A stretch of DNA of 64,000 bases from Mycobacteriales bacterium (GTDB lineage: Bacteria > Actinomycetota > Actinomycetes > Mycobacteriales > SCTD01): positions 1 to 64,000 of the forward strand of contig JAUYQP010000034.1 in the NCBI GenBank assembly GCA_030697205.1, in the 5' to 3' direction. Under the pieces are notes generated by a model, which was given only the letters and a program-made list of their open reading frames with translations, made no database searches and was not told the origin of the DNA. The position numbers and the translations under genes were made by a program. Of the stretch, positions 45,532 through 54,300 are shown piece by piece. Positions within the stretch are counted from its first letter, which is position 1. Each line of letters opens with the position of its first letter.

Positions 45532-46012
45532 GCCGGGTCAGGAACGCGGCACGAAGACCGTCAGCTCCGCGAGCACGAGGCCTACGGCAGTAACGATTCT
45601 CCCGGGCGACCGGGAGATCACTGCGCACGTCGTCGGGGTGCACGGCGCCCTCGGCTGCTGCGTCGTCGCTGCCCCCTCGTTGACGACGCAGGCGGCGGTA
45701 GCGACGCAGGACAGCACCCAAGGGCGGCACCAGGTGCGCCTCCGCAGCCTGGATGACCGCCTCGTGCCCGCCTATGCGGGTCGGGCGCGGCCCCTGCTGG
45801 CGCAGCAGCGCCGTGAGCGCCTTGCGAGCCGCTGCGTACAGCGCGTCATAGGCGATGTCGGGATCGTCCTCTGCCTCGCGCGCTGCCGTGGCGAGATGCC
45901 GGTGAGCGCGATCCATCAGGTAGACCGCGTCGGCAGGGTCGGCAGGCACCCGTTCGAGATGCCCGAGCGCCAGGAGTCGCTCTACGTCGTCGCGGCCCTT
46001 CTCCCAGCTCAG
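45518..46012 (-). CDS. HEPN-domain protein, probably damaged at the 3' end
   Basis: This frame gives 164 residues. It carries a HEPN-type helical domain (RAHRHLATAAREAEDDPDIA, ALYAAARKALTALLRQQG) and a LRRYRRLRRQRGG region. The frame is open from 46012, where a CTG overlaps the stop of the nucleotidyltransferase gene (CTGA). Homologs I recall begin with a SWEKGR pattern, present right after this CTG. The first ordinary start is a GTG at 45949. Near 45597 one extra base appears to shift the frame: the other frame continues IVTAVGLVLAELTVFVPRS to a stop at 45538, clear of the peptidase gene. In MNT/HEPN pairs HEPN proteins are usually the RNase toxin. Confidence 0.55.
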   Translation of the reverse strand: MSWEKGRDDVERLLALGHLERVPADPADAVYLMDRAHRHLATAAREAEDDPDIAYDALYAAARKALTALLRQQGPRPTRIGGHEAVIQAAEAHLVPPLGAVLRRYRRLRRQRGGSDDAAAEGAVHPDDVRSDLPVARENRYCRRPRARGADGLRAAFLTRLRRP

Positions 46013-46308
46013 GGCGCAGCCCGCTCGGGTACGACGACGACGTGCGGCCGTCGTCGTACCTCGATGAGGAAGGGCTCGGTGGCTGCCTGCCAGCGCTGCG
46101 GGCTGACGATCGTGGTGCCGACCCGTCGATGCACGCGCCCTTCGACGCGCTCGGCCGCGTCGAAGACGTCGTCACGGTCCGGGTCGCCGACGACGAGCAC
46201 GTCGATGTCGCCGGGAGGCGGTCCCTCCTCACCGGCGTGGCGGGCAGCCCAGGACCCGAACACGATCACCTGCTGTGCCCCCTCCGATGCCGAGAACTCC
46301 TCGCCCAC
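46009..46308 (-). CDS. nucleotidyltransferase (MNT) domain, separated from its HTH by a frame shift
   Basis: This 99-residue frame holds VIVFGSWAARHAGEEGPPPG, then DIDVLVVGDPDRDDVFDAAE: the GSW and DxD motifs of minimal nucleotidyltransferases, which act as antitoxins of HEPN toxins by AMPylation. In homologs from memory, an N-terminal HTH precedes this in one protein. Here the HTH frame (46266-46604) overlaps by 43 bases and reads out of phase. One missing base near 46305-46309 would join them. A GTG at 46308 could still start the domain alone. Confidence 0.6.
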   Translation of the reverse strand: MGEEFSASEGAQQVIVFGSWAARHAGEEGPPPGDIDVLVVGDPDRDDVFDAAERVEGRVHRRVGTTIVSPQRWQAATEPFLIEVRRRPHVVVVPERAAP

Positions 46309-46604
46309 ACCTGCGGCGGGCAGAACGCCATCTCCACCAGCTGCCGCAGCGGAGCAACCGCGGGGTTGCCCTCCCGCACGCTGACGAGGCGGGTGCGGCC
46401 GACCCGCTGTGACACGAGGAGCCCGGCGGCCTCCAGGCGCACGACCTCGCGGTGGACGGTCGACACCGGAGCACCGAGCGCCTGCGCAAGGTCCGAGACC
46501 GTGACTGGGACGTCCCTCAGTAGTACCTGGGCGAGCAGGTCACCCTGGAGACGACTGCGGAAGATCGGCAGCAGGGGCGGCGACGACGTTCTCATGTCCT
46601 GCAC
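46266..46604 (-). CDS. HTH domain, N-terminal half of an HTH-nucleotidyltransferase
   Basis: This 112-residue frame has a winged HTH at about 28-75: DVPVTVSDLAQALGAPVSTV then HREVVRLEAAGLLVSQRVGR, ending with VEMAFCPPQV. The last 20 codons (WARSSRHRRGHSR) look like out-of-frame translation, since family members continue into a nucleotidyltransferase. A frameshift or a split into two overlapping genes is indicated. A perfect palindrome lies just upstream and may be its operator. The GTG at 46604 or ATG at 46595 could start it. Confidence 0.6.
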   Translation of the reverse strand: MQDMRTSSPPLLPIFRSRLQGDLLAQVLLRDVPVTVSDLAQALGAPVSTVHREVVRLEAAGLLVSQRVGRTRLVSVREGNPAVAPLRQLVEMAFCPPQVWARSSRHRRGHSR

Positions 46605-46610
46605 AGTGTC

Positions 46611-46625
46611 TCTCGTCTCACGAGA
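46611..46625. promoter_or_regulatory. palindrome, possible operator of the HTH-MNT-HEPN unit
   Basis: TCTCGT-CTC-ACGAGA is a perfect 6-bp inverted repeat with a 3-base centre. It lies 6 bases before the GTG of the HTH frame and 3 bases after the ygfZ stop. Confidence 0.4.
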
Positions 46626-46628
46626 ACG

Positions 46629-47576
46629 TCACGTCCTGCGCAGCAACCCCGCGCGGGCGACCGCGGCGGCGCGGGCCGGGCTCTCGGGGACGGTGTCGTC
46701 GGCCGGGGCCGGGTCGATGCGGGCCGGGACCTCTCCGGCGAGCAGGGCCGCGTCGTCGGGGACCTGCCGCTTGACCAGCGCGAGCGCCAGCGGGCCGAGC
46801 TCGTGGTGGCGGACCGCGGTGCCGACCCGGCCGACCTCGCGCCCGTCCAGCGTCACCGGCTCGCCCGGGACCGGCAGCGTGGAGTCGCTGCCGTCGAGGT
46901 GCAGCAGCGCGAGGGTCCGCGGCGGCCGGCCGAGGTTGTAGACCCGCGCGACGGTCTCCTGCCCGCGGTAGCAGCCCTTGTCGAGGTGGACCGCGCGGCC
47001 GAGCCAGCCGACCTCGTGCGGGATCGTCCGGTGGTCGGTGTCGAGCCCGAGCCGCGGGCGCCGGGCCGCCACCCGCAGCGCCTCGTAGGCATCCAGGCCC
47101 GCGGCCTCTCCGTCGTACGCCTGGAGGTCGTCAGAAGTGACGAAGCGGTCGCCGGCGGCGTCGGACAGCACCGCGAGGTCGGTCAGCTCCAGCTCGACGC
47201 GCAGCATGAAGCGCATCGAGGCCAGGAACGCGAGCAGCGCCTCAGAGGTGCCGGGCTCGACGTGGGCGAGGGCCGCCGAGCCGTCGTCGACGAGCGTCAG
47301 GTGGTGCTCGACGTGACCTTGCGGGCTGAGCACCAGCGCCTGCGTCCACACGTCCGGCTGCAGGTGCTCGACGTGCTGGCTGGTGAGGGAGTGCAGCCAG
47401 GTGAGCCGGTCCGGTCCGGAGATGCGTACGACGGGGCGGTGGCTGCGGTCCACTACCGCGACCCCGGCCGCCAGCTGGCGCTGTTCGCGGTAGGGGTCGC
47501 CGTAGTGCGCCGCGACGCCGGCGTCCACGCCCTCGGCCGGGACGGCCCCTGGGCGCTGCAGCAGCGGACTGGTCAC
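46629..47576 (-). CDS. ygfZ: folate-binding protein YgfZ/GcvT-like
   Basis: This 315-residue GcvT-fold protein has the YgfZ signature KGCYRGQE near residue 200, with VYNLGRPPRTLALLHL following. YgfZ aids repair or assembly of iron-sulphur proteins using tetrahydrofolate. The N-terminal half shows VVDRSHRPVVRISGPDRLTW then LHSLTSQHVEHL. The GTG at 47576 gives MTSPLLQRPGA. A Fur gene and a class IV aminotransferase gene usually stand nearby in actinobacteria; here they are 9 kb away, with the repeat proteins between. Confidence 0.88.
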   Translation of the reverse strand: MTSPLLQRPGAVPAEGVDAGVAAHYGDPYREQRQLAAGVAVVDRSHRPVVRISGPDRLTWLHSLTSQHVEHLQPDVWTQALVLSPQGHVEHHLTLVDDGSAALAHVEPGTSEALLAFLASMRFMLRVELELTDLAVLSDAAGDRFVTSDDLQAYDGEAAGLDAYEALRVAARRPRLGLDTDHRTIPHEVGWLGRAVHLDKGCYRGQETVARVYNLGRPPRTLALLHLDGSDSTLPVPGEPVTLDGREVGRVGTAVRHHELGPLALALVKRQVPDDAALLAGEVPARIDPAPADDTVPESPARAAAVARAGLLRRT

Positions 47577-47644
47577 GTCCGGTGCAAGCCAGGACCGCGT
47601 GTCCGGATTCCCGAGAACAGTGCGGAGCGTGAGCGCGGCCGGCG

Positions 47645-48037
47645 TTACCCGACCGCCGGCTTGCGAGGGTGCGGGTGCTCGCGTAGCCGCTTGTCCTTGG
47701 TCACGAGCGACCAGCCCTGCTCGACGGCCGTCGAGTAGATGAGGCGGTCAGCCGGGTCGGCCGGGAACGACGCTGGCAGGGCCACCGCGCTGGCCGCGAT
47801 CGCCGGCGTGATCCCGATCGTGCCTACCTGTCCAGCCAGCTGCTCGAGCCAGGAGCCGACCGGCAGCGCCAAGGCGATCCGCCCATGGGTGGCGAGCCAG
47901 GCCAGCTCGTTCCACGTGATGGCGGCCACTGCGAGCTGGTCGGCCTCGGCCACCGCCTAGGTGGCCCGCTTGCTCAACCGGTCGGGCTCTGCCGACCACC
48001 ACTGCAGCACGTGGGTGTCCAGCAGCACCGTGGTCAC
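47645..48037 (-). pseudogene. PIN-domain toxin broken by an in-frame TAG
   Basis: Read from the GTG at 48037, the frame gives VLLDTHVLQWWSAEPDRLSK, then RAT, a TAG stop (codon 27, 47957-47959), then goes on as AVAEADQLAVAAITWNELAW and ends at 47645. Start and tail match PIN-domain toxins (VapC type): the first catalytic Asp in LLDTH, Glu in WNELAW, and Asp residues in PADPADRLIYSTAV. The 131-codon length is normal. A truncated 26-residue peptide would lack the RNase, so the toxin is probably dead unless TAG is read through. The remaining ORF could start at 47953, without the first catalytic Asp. Confidence 0.75.
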
Positions 48038-48260
48038 GAGGCGTGCCAGGGCTACCCGTCGACAGCAGGTCGTCATCGGGATCCACGGTCTGCGCCTGCC
48101 CGGCCAACCGACCGCGCAGACCCTGGGGCCCGGTGGCAGGCACCAGCCGGGCCATCACCCGTCCGCGCTTGGTGATCTCCAGCTCCTCGCCGGTGGCAAC
48201 GCGGTCGAGAACCGCGAGCAGAGTGGCCTTGATCGCCGTAGCGGTCATGCTCGTGGTCAT
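48034..48260 (-). pseudogene. Phd/YefM-type antitoxin with a 3' frameshift
   Basis: From the ATG at 48260 the frame reads MTTSMTATAIKATLLAVLDR then VATGEELEITKRGRVMARLV, a Phd/YefM fold, and VDPDDDLLSTG. There the expected end (PWHAS and TGA at 48036-48034) lies one base out of frame. One base seems missing in GGTAG near 48053-48056. The actual frame runs on to 47748 through the toxin in a wrong frame, giving 170 residues. In the restored frame the TGA overlaps the toxin GTG (GTGA), the usual coupling. Confidence 0.7.
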
Positions 48261-48324
48261 GGGATCGTCTTGCCGGTCATATACACCTTCAGCAACTGCG
48301 TGTGGGGGGCGACGCGGCGGCCTA

Positions 48325-48376
48325 CGACGCAGTACGGCCCCTCACCGGTGTGTCCAGGAGGGGCCGCACTGCGTCG
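48325..48376. terminator. long hairpin, terminator of the 895-residue gene
   Basis: Arms 48325-48343 and 48358-48376 pair over 19 bases with one mismatch around a 14-base loop. It lies 9 bases past the stop of the 895-residue minus-strand gene and also faces the antitoxin start. Confidence 0.65.
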
Positions 48377-48385
48377 CTGGTGGTG

Positions 48386-51073
48386 CTACGGGGTCCGGGT
48401 CGCCGTGGCGGTAGCCGTAGCCGTAGCGCTCGCCGTAGCGCTCGCCGTAGCGCTCGCCGACGAGCTCGACGAGCTGGTGGCAGACGAGGTGGCGGCTGCG
48501 CCGGTGGCGCCCACGTAGCCGACCAGGTCGACGACGAGGTGCGTGCCGGTCCCTTCCTTGGCGCCGTCGACCTCGAGCGTGACCTGCCTGTTCGAGCCGA
48601 TGCCGACGATGACCTCGTTGGCCTGGGTCATCCCTGCGCGCCAGTTGACGTTGGAGGTCGGCGGCTGCGACTGGCCGGTGGGGTAGGCGACGATGAACCC
48701 CGAGTTGCCGGCTTCGGCGTCGACCGCCGTGACGTTGAGGACGACGCCGACGGCGTTCGCCGGGACCGAGGACGGCAGGGTGATCACGGTCGCGCCGTTC
48801 TTGCGCCCCGCCGGGGTGCCCTCGTTGCCCGACCCTGATCGGCTGTCGACGAACCGGTCCGGCGTCAGGCCGGTGTAGACGGCCCCGTTGTCGGTCACCA
48901 GGCCGCCGACCACGTCGACGATGATGCGTGCGGTCCCCCGGCTGATCTTGAGGTTGATCTTGCCTGCGTTGGCACCGGTGCCCATCCGGACCACGGCCTC
49001 GTTCGCCTGGACGCCGCCCTTCACGAAGTTCACGTTGGAGGTGGCGGGCTGGTCCGTGCCCCCGGGGTAGGCAACCACGAAGCCGCTGGCCGCGTTGGTG
49101 CGGGCGATCGTGATGTTGAGGATCGCCGAGGTGGAATTCGCCGGGACGTCGTTGGTGCCGAGCGTCACGGTGAGCACCCCGCCGTCGGCCACGTTGACCT
49201 CGTCCTTGCTGCCCGCGATCCGCTTGGGTGTCTGCACGACCGTGCGGGTGGCGCCGGCGATGTTGGCGTTGGTGAAGTAGCCGACCATGTCGACGATCAC
49301 GTGGACGGCGCTGCCGCGGACGGTGACGGCAGCCTGCTTGTTGGACTGGTTGATCTTGGTGATGACCTCGTTGGCCTGGATCTGGCCCTTGATGAAGTTG
49401 ATGTTGCTGGTGCCCGGGACGGCCTCGTTCTGGGCGTGGACGACGGCGTTGCCGCTCGCGTCGGAGCCGAGGACCGTCAGGTTGAGCACCGCCGACTGGG
49501 CGCTGTTGCCCCCGATGACGCCGGACAGGTCGACAGGAACCGTGCCGAGCTTCTTGCCCACCGAGGTGCCCTTGTTGTCGGGCGCCGGGCGGCTGTCGAG
49601 GACGCGGGTCGGGGTGTCGAGCGCGACGTAGCGGCCGTTGGTGTCAGTCCCGCCGGTCGGAGAAGCGCTCGGCGAACCAGAGGTGCTCGGCGACGGCGAC
49701 GCCGACGAGCCGGTCTGGATGACGAGGCAGCCGGTGCACGCGGCGCCGGTGACGGCGTCGGTCGTGGTCGCGGTGACATCCTTCGCACCGGTTGCCGCAG
49801 TGCCGGTGGCGGCCAGCGTGGCCTTCACCTGCGTCGCGCTCACGAGCTCGACGGCGGTGTTGGTGACGCCAGCACCACCGTTGATGACGACGCCCCGGCT
49901 GAAGTTGGTGCCGGTCACCGTGAAGGTCTTGGTCTCGCCCTGCTTGAGGGTGTTCTGGTTCCCCGCGGTGTCAGGGTCGCTGTCGAGAGAGGTGACGGTG
50001 GCAGCGGAGGGCTGGGTGATGTCGAAGCGGCAGTCGCAGGCGTTGACGCTCCCGTCCGGGTTGGTGACGACCGGCTGGTAGGCGTTGTTGCCCGGGGCTG
50101 CGAGCCGCAGGTCGTAGTCCGCCGAGACGGAGGTGTTGCCGCTGCGCGTGACGTTGGAGCCGGCTATCGCGAGGGCGGACTTGGTGGAGCTGCCAGCTGT
50201 CCCGGTGCCGTTGTGGCCGACGAACTGCAGACTCGGCGTGCCGTTGGCGTTCAGACCGGCACCAGTGAACGTGATGCTGGTCAGGGCAGGCGACTGGTCG
50301 CTGTTGTTGGTGCCGCCGAGCGGGTTCACGCTCTGCAGCGGGGCACCGTTGACGGTGAAGCACGCGCTGCAGCTCGACGTGCTTCCGTCGAGGTTGGTGA
50401 CCCGGATGCCGCGCGGACCGGTCGGCGCGCTGTTGGTGATGGTCCAGCGCCGGTCGAGCTTGGTGCGGGTGGTGATGCCGTCGGTCACGTCGGCGCTGTT
50501 GGCGGCGTTGCGGGGCGCCGCGTTCTCGGTGATCGCCGGGTCCACGCTGCCGTCTGCGAGCAGGACCTCGATCTGGGTGCCCCGCTCGTAGTTGTTGCCA
50601 CCCAGCGAGACGTTGGCGGAGCCGCCCGCGGCGATCGACGACGGCGTGGGGCTGCCGATCGTGATCGGGCCCGGTCGCAGGACGGTGAAGCAGGCGTTGC
50701 AGGTGTCGGTCCGTTCGAGAGTGTCGGTGTAGCTCGCGCCGTAGCTGCCGGCGTTCGCGGGACCGTCGGTGCCCACCCCGGTGCCCCCGTCGGAGAAGAC
50801 CATGGTCGGGCTGCTGCTGATCACTGGGTCGTTGGACCCCTCCACGGTGCCTGTCCCCCCCGGCACGCGGGTGAGGGTGAGGGTGCCACCGACGATCTCG
50901 GCGGCCTCCGCGCCGTTGACCGCGACGTCGACCGTGGCGGTCGTGAGGGCGGTGTTGGGCTCCAGCACCAGCGAACCGGCGGCGACCGGGTTGGCGATGA
51001 GCACACCGCCGATCAGCGCACTCGCAGAGACGAGCACGCCGGCGGCGAAGCGACGACGGTGAGCGATCTTCAT
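48386..51073 (-). CDS. large secreted repeat protein, 895 residues
   Basis: This secreted protein has a signal peptide (1 to about 33, RRRFAAGVLVSASALIGGVL). It has three or four Ig/IPT-like beta domains (about 35-465). They contain paired Cys residues spaced CNAC, CSAC, CDC and CTGC. A Ser/Pro linker and three beta-modules of about 120 residues follow. Each module holds a DSR-like start, AVLNLTV or VLNVTA, SNVNF or SNINF, QANEV and VDMVGYF or VDLVGYV. The last 30 residues are an Ala/Thr/Ser run from a DNA tandem repeat. No catalytic motif is seen. The ATG at 51073 follows GAGGAG. The same module occurs three times in the 1801-residue protein encoded just upstream. Confidence 0.7.
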   Translation of the reverse strand: MKIAHRRRFAAGVLVSASALIGGVLIANPVAAGSLVLEPNTALTTATVDVAVNGAEAAEIVGGTLTLTRVPGGTGTVEGSNDPVISSSPTMVFSDGGTGVGTDGPANAGSYGASYTDTLERTDTCNACFTVLRPGPITIGSPTPSSIAAGGSANVSLGGNNYERGTQIEVLLADGSVDPAITENAAPRNAANSADVTDGITTRTKLDRRWTITNSAPTGPRGIRVTNLDGSTSSCSACFTVNGAPLQSVNPLGGTNNSDQSPALTSITFTGAGLNANGTPSLQFVGHNGTGTAGSSTKSALAIAGSNVTRSGNTSVSADYDLRLAAPGNNAYQPVVTNPDGSVNACDCRFDITQPSAATVTSLDSDPDTAGNQNTLKQGETKTFTVTGTNFSRGVVINGGAGVTNTAVELVSATQVKATLAATGTAATGAKDVTATTTDAVTGAACTGCLVIQTGSSASPSPSTSGSPSASPTGGTDTNGRYVALDTPTRVLDSRPAPDNKGTSVGKKLGTVPVDLSGVIGGNSAQSAVLNLTVLGSDASGNAVVHAQNEAVPGTSNINFIKGQIQANEVITKINQSNKQAAVTVRGSAVHVIVDMVGYFTNANIAGATRTVVQTPKRIAGSKDEVNVADGGVLTVTLGTNDVPANSTSAILNITIARTNAASGFVVAYPGGTDQPATSNVNFVKGGVQANEAVVRMGTGANAGKINLKISRGTARIIVDVVGGLVTDNGAVYTGLTPDRFVDSRSGSGNEGTPAGRKNGATVITLPSSVPANAVGVVLNVTAVDAEAGNSGFIVAYPTGQSQPPTSNVNWRAGMTQANEVIVGIGSNRQVTLEVDGAKEGTGTHLVVDLVGYVGATGAAATSSATSSSSSSASATASATASATATATATATRTP
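48411..48458 (-). repeat. tandem repeat in the 3' end of the 895-residue gene
   Basis: GTAGCC occurs twice, then GTAGCGCTCGCC three times without a break (48423-48458). On the minus strand it encodes an Ala/Thr/Ser low-complexity tail. Copy number may vary among strains. Confidence 0.8.
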
Positions 51074-51310
51074 GGGACTCCTCATGACTGCGGTGTGGTG
51101 CCTGTACTCCGCCTCCACCCTAGGCCGAGGGCCGCGCGTGTGGGTCGCAGCCATAGCCATGCTTCGCCACCACGCTGCCCGTTCCTGCCGCGAATGGGAC
51201 GAATCGTGCGCTCTTTACCGAAATGTCGCCTGAGGGACTGTCGGGCGTGTCGCGCCCGCCTCGGTGGTCCGGCCACGAAGTGAGGTGTGCGGCGTACGAC
51301 GAAAGGCCGA

Positions 51311-51347
51311 CGCCGGGCCCGGCTACCTGAGGCGGCCGGACCCGGCG
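51311..51347. terminator. hairpin after the 1801-residue gene
   Basis: CGCCGGGCCCGG (51311-51322) pairs with 51336-51347 with one G-T pair around a 13-base loop, 16 bases past the stop of the giant gene. The region 51074-51310 carries the promoter side of the 895-residue gene and no other feature I can support. Confidence 0.55.
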
Positions 51348-51362
51348 TACGGGCTGGCGTGC

Positions 51363-54300
51363 CTACCGGAGGTAGCCGACGACGTCCGCGATGAGGTGAC
51401 TGGCCGGGCTGCCGGTGCCGCCACCGACGGCCAGCACGACCTTGCGGTCGGTGCCGATCCCGACGACGACCTCGTTGGCCTGGTTGACGCCCTTGCGGAA
51501 GTTGACGTTGGACGTGCCCGGCTGCGCGGTCCCGAACGGGTAGGCGACGACGAAGCCGCTGTCGATCTGGTCGGTCGAGGTGACGTTGAGGATCACGCCC
51601 TTGGCGTCGGCGGGCACCGACGACGGCAGCGTCACCGTGACGGGAGAGCTCGACGTACGCCGCGAGGTGCTCGTGGTGCCCTTGCCGGTGCGGGTGTCGA
51701 GCACCCGGTCGGGCGAGGCGAGCGGGGTGAACCGCGTCGACCCGGACACCGCCGAGGGCACGATCGCCCCGACGACGTCGACGATGAGGCGGGCCTGGCC
51801 GCTCGAGAGCGTCAGGCGGACCTTGCCGTCGGCGGAGACCCGCGTGATGACCTCGTTGGCCTGCACCTGGTTGGCCGCGAAGTTGACGTTGGACGTCGGG
51901 GGCTGGGTCGTGCCGGTCGGGTAGGCGACGACGAAGCCGGGCTGGCTGGGCGAGGCGATCGTCACGTTGAGGATCGCCCCGGTCGCGCCGGCGGGCAGCG
52001 ACGACGACAGGTCGACGTCGACCGACGACGAGCCCGACGAGCTGCCGATGTTGCGGGCCAGGGCGGCGCCGAGGACGCGCTTGGGGGCGAGCGTCGTGAG
52101 GTAACCGGTCGTGCCCGCCTCCGGCGTGAAGTAGCCAACCAGGTCGACGACGACGTGCGCGCGGCCGGTGCCGTTGACGAAGACCGTCGCCTTGCGCCCG
52201 GCCAGCGCCGTGACGACCTCGTTGGCCTGGGTCTGGCCCTTCGCGAAGTTGACGTTGGACGTCGGCGGCTGCGTGGCTCCGAACGGGTAGACGACGACGA
52301 AGCCGCCGGTCTCCGGCTGGGTGACCGTCACGTTGAGCACCGCACCGGTGGCCGAGGCCGGGATGCGGCTGGTGAGGTCGAGGGTGACCGCGCCCTTCTT
52401 CAGGCCCGCGCTGGTGCCGGTGCCGTTGCGGCTGTCGATGACGCGCACCGGGCTGGTGAGCGCCACGAAGCGGTCCTGCTCGGCGGTGACCGCGGAGGTC
52501 GCCGTGCCGGTGCCGGCCGCGCCGATGCCGCGCAGGTTGGTCGCGACGACGGAGATCGTGTACTGCGTGCCGGCAGTCAGCCCGGTCACGGTGGCGCCCG
52601 TGGTGCTGCGGTCGGTCGGGTAGGTGATCGTCCCCGCCGACGGGCTGAGCGTCACGGTGTAGGAGGTCACCGGGCGGCCGCCGTTGCCCGCCGGGGCGGT
52701 CCAGGTCAGCGCCAGGGTGCCGCCGCTGCCGGAGCCGGCCACCGAGGTCGGGGCGCCGGGCACGGTGTAGGGCGTCGCGGTGACCGGGTCGCTCGCCGGG
52801 CCCTCGACGTCGTTGCCGGTGGCGAGGACGGTGAAGGTGTACTGCGTCCCGTCGGTCAGCCCGGTGACGACCGCGGTGGTCGCGGTGCGGTCGGTCGGGT
52901 AGGTGACGGTGCCGGCGGCCGGGGCCACCACCACGCGGTACGACGAGACCGTCCCCGCCGGTGCGGTCCAGGACAGGTCGGCCGTCCCGGCGGCGCGCGT
53001 CACGCTCGCGGTGACCGCGGTCGGCTTGGCCGGCGCGGCCGGCGGGGTCTTCGCCAGCGTCGTGCTCGCCGTCGGGCCGTTGTTGCCGAGGCCGTCGGTC
53101 GCGACCGCGGTCACGGCGATGTCGGCCTTGTCGGCCAGCGTCGAGATGTCGAGCGTGGTGCTCAGCGACGTGCTGGTGAGGTCGGTGAGGGTCTTGGTCA
53201 CCGTGGTCGTGCCGTCCGTCGCGCGGATCACCACGTCGGCGCCGGTCTCGGACAGCGTGCCCGTGACCGTCGTGGTCGTGGCCGGGCGCTGCACGTCGGT
53301 CGCGGCGAGGCCGGTGATGCTCGGGCCGGTCGCGTCGACGGTGAAGGTCTTGCTGTCGCTGCCGGTGTTGCCACGGTCGTCGACCGTGGCGACGGCGACG
53401 GTGTGGGCGCCGTCGGTCAGCGGGTCGGTCGGGGTGAAGGTCGCTGTGATCCGATCCGCGCTGAAGGTCGTCGAGCCCGGGACGGCGGTGCCCCCGCGGG
53501 TGACCGTGACGGTCGTCGCGGACGTGACCGGCTCGGTGAAGGTCACCGTGATCGTCGCCGGTCGGGCCACCGTGGAGCCGTCGGCCGGGGTCGTCGAGGC
53601 GATGGTCGCGTCGACGGTGTCCTTCACGAAGGTGGTGGTGGTCTGCATGCCGCCGTTGCTCGCGTTGCCGACCGCGTCGGTGGCGAGCGCCCGCGCGGTG
53701 AGCTGGCCGTCGGCGAAGCTGCTGACGTCGACGGTCGCCGAGAAGGTGCCGGTGGAGGCGTCGGCCGTGACGGTCGGGCCGGCGACGGTGGTGGAGCCAT
53801 TGGTCACCGAGGTGGCGACCGACGCACCGGGCTCCGTCGTACCCGTGATGGTGGTCGTCGACGGGGCGGCGTTGCCGTTGGCGCTGCTGGCCGCGAGCGG
53901 GTCGACGACGGGCGCGACAGTGTCCTTCGCGACGGTGACGACCGAGGGGTCGCCGCTGTTGGCCTTGCTGTCCTTGGCGACCGCGCTGACGGTCAGCGGG
54001 CCGTCGGCGAGCAGCGAGACGTCGATCTGGGCGGTGAAGGCCCCCGGGGAGGTCGCGGCCGGGGTCGGCGAGGCCGAGGTGGTCTTGCCGTCCTTGTCCG
54101 TGACGGTGATGACGACCGTGGTCGAGGCCTCGTTGGTCTGGCCGGTGACCGTGGTCTTGCCAGCGGAGGCGCCGCTGACCGGGGTGCCGGCGAGCATCGT
54201 GATGCCCGGGCCGGTCGCGTCCTTGGAGAAGGTCGCGCCGCGGGTCGCGCTGGTGTTGCCCGCCGCGTCGGTCGCGGTGATCGTCGCGTTGATGACGCCG

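Noticed and set aside
47577-47644. Possible tRNA between ygfZ and the PIN pseudogene
   Set aside because: No cloverleaf or T-loop (GTTCRA) could be fitted to the stretch.
49301-51283. Plus-strand frame of 660 codons opposite the 895-residue gene
   Set aside because: Shadow frame; no domain and an Arg/Gly/Asp bias.
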